From Owenia fusiformis (taxonomy: Eukaryota; Annelida; Polychaeta; Sabellida; Oweniidae): a DNA stretch of 64,000 bases. A model generated the notes under the pieces. It worked only from the letters and a program-made list of their open reading frames with translations. It was not told where the DNA came from and did not search any database. Positions within the stretch are counted from its first letter, which is position 1, and the number at the start of each line of letters is the position of its first letter. Positions 52,201 through 61,200 of the stretch are shown piece by piece. The position numbers and the translations under genes are program-made. The stretch covers positions 34,758,436-34,822,435 of the forward strand of contig CAIIXF020000006.1 of assembly GCA_903813345.2 (NCBI GenBank), in the 5' to 3' direction.

Positions 52201-55200
52201 TATTTGTATTTATGGGAAGTGAATTATGGAGGGATTAGATTAAATAATAATTAACAAACTTTTACATGCATTTACATAAGCATATTATCATCGAAAGCTT
52301 TTTAGTATCTACATTATGATAACCTACAAATAACTCATGAAGATAGTTTTTCTCAGTATATGTATTAAAATATAAATACAGTGTAGTTATAAATACAGCA
52401 TATACATACAACACACATTTTTCCTTTTGTGTGTTTATATCGTTCTTCCATATGTTTTTTAAACTGAGATGAAATAGCTCATTATGCATATAAAGGCTGT
52501 ATTGTAGACTTTGGATCACAATTTCAATTCACAATTATTTATAACATAGACAATGTCGACTGATGGGTACACTTTTTGAGGATGAATAAATTCACTCATT
52601 TTATCATAAAATGTATCTTTTCAAATATGGTCAACTCAAGTCCAATCACATATCTGGACTTTCATGACTACTATTTAAAACTGGCGTAACTAATAAAAAG
52701 TGAATAAATTTTTTTAACAGTCGCAACTTGAACTATGCATTGATTCCTGATTAGTTTCAAGTACCAAATATTAATTTGATCAATCAGTCAAATTTTATCT
52801 CTGGCCATTTGTAAATAACGGAAAATGTAAATTAAACTTGAACTTTGGAGCATGAAATATTTAACATTATTCAAACACATGAATATCAATTTCACTCAAT
52901 AAACAGTACCATTGTATCAGAAAATATCATTTACTTATCTTGTATCTAGTATTTGGGGTTAGACATGGTAATTGAGCCATTACCATACAATTTTCCACAT
53001 ACATGAATGTTCATGTATATTAGCTACTTAACATTATGCTACATGCTATACGTTTATCTCAATTTCATATGAAAGATTATATAGCTAGCTACATTTCAGG
53101 ATTTAATGTACAATCGGCTAAATCAGAGCAACAAAATATAATGGCTCTTGGGATAAGCAAATACATACTAGCTAATGCTTTTAAAATTTTAAACCATAAT
53201 AAGTCTTAAATAGGTAAAGTGTATTAGTTATCATATCAACTATCATATCATTATTATCATATCAACTATCATATCATTATTATCATATCAACTATCATAT
53301 CAGCTATCATATCATTATTGTTGGATTGCATATTAAAAAGAAACAGGGAAATGTTAAATAGTATTGTTGTTAGAAAAGCAGATATACTGAGATAGTTAAA
53401 GCAAACAGGATAAGGAAAATAGTACCTACAATACAAGAGACATACTTTAGGTAAATTGCATATAGTGTGAAGGTATAGGGTGTGCATAAGATATATGTGA
53501 ACAAACAAATGGAAAAATACAGGGTGACAGACTTGCACTGTGTGATTCTTTTGTGACACCCTGTAGTTTTCCTTTGGTTGTATATTTTTGATTCAAGGTA
53601 GGGACATATAGGGATGAAGGATGCGGGATATGTGGGATGCGTCATTCTGTTGTTAGGGCGATCTGACATTCTCTATGAGTAACACATTACCCAGTGGAAC
53701 TCGTGGTCATATTGGGCCCATTGCCCTGAAGTTGCACAGCGCCACGCACCACCGTCACTTTCTGGTAGTTGGACGTAGTCGATGTTGTTTTCTTTGTTTC
53801 GTTCGTATTCGTCCACTGCCCTTTCCTTATAGTATTCACACAGAGGTTAGAAAATGTGCATAGGTAAGAGAGAAACGAAATGTTTGTTTTTGTGTTAAAT
53901 TGGGTTCCAATTATATATATTATGAACTTCATAAGTATAAACAGGTTTGAAGTTCATACTTCAGGGGTTTCATTAGAATTTCAAACAACAGGCCAAATTA
54001 TTGGATATCATGATATGGAAACAAATACATAATACCTCTAACAATAGTAAATCTTGGTAAATAAAAACAACCAAAAATTGCCCGTTGTCTGCTCCTAATG
54101 AAACAATATATATGCAACAATATACTGAAACATCATCTTTAACATTCTCTTGATGAATTCAACAAGAACTATGGATCAAAAACAAACATTTGAACTGAAT
54201 TGATGAGCAAAGTTGTATATAGAAAATAATAGTGTATAATAAATAGATGGTGCAATGGGTTGAATATACAGTAGCAGCAAATTTCAGAATGTACAGACAT
54301 AAGAGAAATCACAGAGCAGTATACTAGTACTGGCATCCCCTCCTCAATATCTAAAGTAACAAATGTGTATATGGGAGAGGGGTTACAGATTTTTTAAGGC
54401 AGGAATGTTGATGAAAATATCCTGCATGTAAAATTTGTGTCACCCTAGCATATAGTAATAATCATGGTAGAGTATCTTCGTCTGTCCCTATATTAACTCC
54501 AAACTCTACCCCAGCATTTAAATCCCCGAAGGAAAAATGTGTTTGGGGGAAGAGGGTACTGGTTTTACAGGTCACAGATTTAATGATAAAATCCTACACA
54601 TAAAATTGGTGTAATCCTATTCTTTGACAGCAATCAAATAAAGCAAGATTGATTTTGTAGAGATGGATGCCTCAAGTTATAATATAGAATACATATACAG
54701 TACTATACTGTAGGTATGAAAAGGGACAGAGAGTGTGTGAATACGTTTTATGTAATTCATCAAATTTAACCAATATAATTCAACCAATATAATTCAAAAT
54801 ATTACACCAAGATGAATAAAATGTAGATACAGCTCATGATATAGCGAGCTATTCTGTAAAGTGTAAACTGAATTTTTAAAATGTGAACTCATTCTTAAGG
54901 GTTCAATTAATAACTGACGATTCTTAGAATGACATTGTTACATCTGAATAATGACTTAAGGGTCAAATCGTGAATTATGATTGTTTCAAAAATAAACCAA
55001 GATGTAAACAGAATAGCATTTACATGCACATAATTCATGCACATAACCCGTCAAGGACCTACTTATAACCTAAACCTGGCACAGAGCCGACCAGTAAGAC
55101 ATTATATAAGATTTATATATTTGAATTTATATGTAGTTGGCCACTTAACAATCATTATAAGGAAAGACATAAAGTGTGTGGATATAATATATCTGATAAC

Positions 55201-58200
55201 ATTTACGATTGTTCCCTCATAAATGAAACTTAACAATAAATTTTATAAACCATAAACTTTAATGTAAACATGATTTTCTTATATCAAAAAGGAAACTTGT
55301 AGGTGAATAAAGAAACCATGCAAAGACTGGTTCCCAATCTTGCAAATTGTGGCAATGATGGTTTCGAACCTAGTTTAAAACTCTCACAAATGATTCAAAT
55401 ATTAAGTTAGAAATTCTCTCACCTCCTCTGGGCGAAATAAAAGACAAATTAAAACGTATAATTTCTTCACTAATTGTGGGAACCAATTATCCTAGCAAGA
55501 GCACCTGACGCTGACAAACTTGATAAATGTTGCTTTTAATTTAATTAAATCAAGCGCAAAATGGCAGAAACATGACATGCACATGTTGTCACACCTATCA
55601 TTTCACGGAAACTATCTTTTCAATCTGTTACCACATGCAGTTTCTGCATTTGTTTAATTATAGAATTAAATTGAAATAATCAGTTCAAAATGAGACATCA
55701 GATAATCTTTACTCCTCAAATTGTTAATTCCATTGTAAAGTATTGAATTTATCAATCAGAAACATCACATAGATATTTGCTTAAGGCCCCTTGCTTTGGA
55801 TAAATATGGATGCATATACCAAAAAATCATTTTAACCATGATGTACAAAGAGTTTCATTATCAGGAAGCAATTGAAATTCTCCAGTTGTTTTTCTCAAAA
55901 TCGTCCATTATTTTGCAGAGTGAGATGTCTATATTATACCATTAACCCTCAATAACTTTCACTGTTTTATGACAGGACATAAAAATGAGACTTTCCTGTT
56001 CAACATTAGCACTCCGAATTCACCTTTTGATATAGCCAATATATATCTCTTTTATTAACTCACTTAACAATGTTATAAGTGATATAATCTAATGGGGCCT
56101 AGATAAACTATTGAACCCAAATCTCTACACATGTTTTTCCATTTCAAGGCTAGAGTATTTTATTCAAATAATTGTATTAGTATTGATTTTGAAAAATAAG
56201 GTGATGAAAACTTTCATTTAGTCATATGCTTTTTTGAATAAATATAAAATACCTTAAAACTCACAACCCATATTTTAAGTTCTTTAAACTGATGCAGGAA
56301 TGATAGTGCTATAATTTTATCTTCCTAAAATCTGTTCGGGTTAACATGGAACCATAATGGATGTGCCACAGAGGCTGGCATTTGTAACTCAACACAGTGA
56401 AACAATATAACATAAAGTTATTGTTCAACAGATACAATAATCAAACATGACAATGAAATGTGACAATGACTTTAAATATACCAATGAAAAATGAAAAATG
56501 AATAATAATGATATGTGACGAAAGGTTGTGAATATATATACATACATTGTACTGTATGTCGTGTAAACAAAGAAATATAATCATAGACCATAAATCATGA
56601 AATGTAAAAATAACAATTGATTATGAAAAAGCATTTTAGAAAACAAGAAAAATCTGTCCTGCTAATAAAATAAAATCAGAAATTCCACGTTTCATCCAAA
56701 ATCAATTTGACAGTTGAGAAATGTCCATTATTTCTGCGACCCCCTCCCTCCAACTATGCCTACCTTTTCACGATTCTCTGGGTCGTGAAATATTGAGTTT
56801 GTTTCTTCAGATGAACCTGGTGAGACTCGTTTCCTTGTCCAAACTCCATGCCTGATTCTAATGTCATTTTCTACTATATGATTATATACAGGGGTCAATT
56901 TTTCGTTTTTAGGTCCCTCCTCATAAAAATTGCTATTTCCCAAAGTATGGATTGTTAAAATATAATGTTTATTTCACAGAAGAAGCGTTTTTCCTCTCAA
57001 ATAATCCACAAAGCGTGTTAGATAACAACTAATTCATATGCTGTTGATACATCATATAATCTATATTTCATCTATTTTATTGCAATATTTGAAACCTAAT
57101 CCATGCATCCAGCATCATACATATGCTATCTTCTTTTCAAATCCCATTTAATAACTACAAAGTGATAATTGGCTACATCCAGAGTTTGATCAAAATGAGG
57201 AAAAATTCACTTTATCGTTGATTGCTCGAGAGATGATCGATCAAATATCCAAAAAGACTTCCAATTTAAACTGACTATTTCTTATCCAGCACACCCATCT
57301 CAGTTCAACTGTCATTTGGAGATAATGTATTGAAAATAATCCAAAACGTCAAGGTGCATTAACTTCAAAAATAGAATCCTTGGCTTGGCTAGGTGGCTTT
57401 CCTCAGATTAAGTACATGTTATAGAATATGATGTCTTATTTATTGTTGAAATGATCAAATAATCTGATAAGAAGATGATTTTGTCCTCCCAGTGTGATCT
57501 TGCAAAGCTTTAAGCTCCTTGCTTTTTATGAAATGACTTATTACGCAAACTAAACTGCTTTTGAATGTTTTAAAAATAATTTGACTATATTTGAGTAATT
57601 TTTTGTCCAGTCTGAAGCATATTCAGCATTTGAATGTTAGCGTCTGTGACCTTACCACCAAAGTTTTAATGATCATGAAATTATCCCTGACAATAAGCAC
57701 TTCATAAGGGCCCCTTGGACTCTATCCAAACCAGTGAAGCAAAACCTGACAAACAGCCATAGTAAACCTTAGGCCACCTCTATAATAAAACATATAAAGC
57801 AGACCATTTGATACAGTGAATGACTACACTGAAATATACAAAACCAATATTGAAAAGATAAGAAAACAAAATGAAGAGACAGTTCCAAAATGGGACGAAG
57901 AAGACAATATTCAAAAATAGCTCAGAAATGGTTCAATCTGTGCAGCTGAATCTTAAAAGAACATATCTATGGCCATAAACAACAACTAAAGTACAATATA
58001 CCCACTTCAATTTGGGTTTAACTTTCAACTTTACTCATTTCATCTACTGATTTATTGCCTGGTTTAATGTTAAGAGTACAACTTGAATTATCAACTGTTT
58101 TCTATACAGTCTTTCATGTAACCAGTATAATGCCCTCCCACACACTTATGCATGTTATATGTACTGCTCTTGACTTGGTTCATCAGGGTCAAAATTGTTT

Positions 58201-61200
58201 AAAACTGACAGTTATTTTTTGATTTTCAAATATAAGAAATGCTCCAAGAATAACACAATTGTTCAGTCGTTTCAAAATATAAATTCATTCTCGGCTACTT
58301 GTCTTAAAATATGCTTTAATTTCTAAAAAAAATCGAATAATGAACGTTTGGCCAATTTGATATATACTCTATATGTACTAGACCTCAATATGTCATTTCT
58401 TGTTATGCAAGAGATATACAGAAACCCAGCATTGAAACTCATGATACAATAATCATTGTGTAGAAGCATGACCTATGCCTAAAAACAAAACACTGTGACA
58501 CAAACTCTGAAAAATACCAGACATCCAATTGACTCAAAACAACTCCAGGAAAATAAATCACCACAATCCCCTTTAATTTAAATCTTCCCAAAGAACTAAT
58601 GAAGTATATGGACCCAACTTTATAGCATATGAACATTATCAAAAGCCTCGTTTCTCCGTTTATTTTGATTATCTCAAATCCTCACCTGTTCATGCTAAAT
58701 GGCATCAAAATATCACCATAGTGATGGTTTTCTTTCAAGGCTATATATCATCTTACCTAATGCTTGGTAAAATATCCTAACTGGTGATTTATGTGAATTT
58801 CTGTAGAACACAAACAATCTTCCTATTCTCATTTATCAAAATAGGGTTGTTCAAAATATGTGACATTTGCATCCTCCTATGTATTTCCTGATATTCCAAA
58901 TTCTACGCTTTTTACAATATAATATCCTGATTCTTATTCTTCATTTTGAATTTTCAATTTAAACAAAGACATATAAACCATCCAGAAATATGCTCATATC
59001 TCCCTTTCACCAAATATTTCAATTTAATTAAACCTTTAATCCATATTTTTTAAAATTAAGACATATGTAATCCTTACATCCATTGTGATCTTGTAAGTCC
59101 AGTTTAGTTCATACAATCAACAACACAGGGGACATACTTGTAATATAATTTGACTACAATATGCTTTAATTACAATCAAACCTATCATTACTTTCATATA
59201 TATTTTAGCAATAGCCAGAAGAAAAATAACCCAGTCAGCAGCACAGCTAACAAAATCCTATGCAAAAAGGTAATTTGGCCATGTATGGGTTCCCACAAGT
59301 AAAGGCATTTTTTGTAGCCTGTGAGCAAGACTGAATTAAATGTAGTGCAATTTGTGTTAGGTTAATTTTGAGTTTTTAGCTATGGGCTAAGAATAGATGC
59401 ATGGTTTTATCATCAACTGATTGTAGGTTATGATCATAGAGAAAAGCTATTGTTGAACTGGTATGTGATGTGCTTAGTTGTGCTAGATAGACACTCTCTT
59501 TAACTGAGCCAACAAATCAAACCCTGTTTCTGTTCATTTTGTCATCAAATGCAACTGGACACGACTGTTTCATATACTCTCTAGGTACTCGAGAAAATTC
59601 ATGACAATTCCATCATTAATGAAGAAGATATTTTGAAATGATTTTTGTGTCATATGTATGAGTACATATGTGTGTGTGTGTTAGAGAGAATAAACACGCA
59701 AGTCAATAGGTGTCACTGTGAGCACCAAGCTTGCCACTCCGTACTTACAGGCAGGAATCTACAAGTTGATTGTTGCCCGCATTGCTTAAATCCACCCCTT
59801 CTTCACCATAGTCGTAATATGACTCGGTGGTCGATGTAGCTGTAGGGGCTCCACCGTTCTGTCCCCTCCACCGAAAAGATTCATTAGTTTCAGTTATGCT
59901 ATCCATACTTTCATTATCACTGGCGTACTGAAAAACAACCCAATGTACCGCTAAAGAATATTAACTGCGAGACTACTATTTGTACTTACCGATAACTATC
60001 GTCATAATCGTAGCTATTCATACTCGCCGAATCACTGCCAACCTTGATCTGGAAAATTCAAAATGGCCGCTTAGCGATTAAAATTCCGCCGCTGGGTTAG
60101 TCTTGACTATGCTTAAGCGTGGGTGTATATAACTAAATAAATAAACAACTCCATGCTGAATTAATAATAAACATGATACACACAAAACATGCAGGAAAAA
60201 GCATAACATATTCTCCTAGCAAAATCCACCATATGCATTTCTCAAAATGGCCAATTTCTTTTATGATGTGATCCATAGCCCATAAGCATTTGGAGGTGAT
60301 ACTTAAGCCTCAGTCACATTTGCCCTATGGCGGGTGTACAGACACTGTAGCTTCACAAAATCAATAGATACATTGTACTGCTTATCCCTATATTTTACGC
60401 TGCATATTTCTCCCGATTTTAGAAAGCTACGGCCAACGTTTGGTTGCCGTAGATCAAATGTGACTGAGGCATAAGGAATGCAGAGTATAAATGCGAAATG
60501 TGTGTCTGCAATCTATTGAATACATGCATAGATGTTAATATTAACAATTCTCAAATCTACTGTCTTCCTTACTCCCTTCTAAAAGTTGGCAACCCTAACT
60601 CCTCTATTATACCATTTTTAATAGCCTTTTTATATACAATAATTTTCAGGCATTCATCAAATTATTAAAAATTATTTCTTAACTTCTGTCAATGAGGAAA
60701 ACAAATTCAATTCAAACATGGAGGTTTTAACATCTAATATGGTACTGAGTTGTCATACTTTTGATGGGAGTGTAGGATTTGTGCATTTTATTAGGAGAAT
60801 AATGCATGTGCTTATTACAAGATGACATTTTCAAAGGCAACCTCATGCTACTAATATTCCCCATATACAGAATCACACAACTGTTTGTGTATTTCTCCAC
60901 CCGATGTAACATAACATAAAATAAGAGGAAATGTGACAAAAATGACATTTAATGAAAAATAATGAGTATTAAACAAACAAAACAATTTACAACTGACAAA
61001 AGATTAAAAAAGTGAACAAATAACGTCTCGATAAAATTCATTTTTGAGTAACTGACAATCAAATAAATGAATATGGAGTTGTGCGAATTCAAATATAAAT
61101 TTCGAGGAACTATTGAGAACTCAAATTTGAGATTCTTCACATTTCATTGATGTTCTTTTTTCCAAGTGTCTGTAATAACTTGAGTACCGGGAGGCAATGT

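Noticed and set aside
59920-60048. E2 joined to E3 at its first AG (59927)
   Set aside because: The frame shifts and meets TAA within 11 codons; only the AG 8 nt downstream fits after E2.
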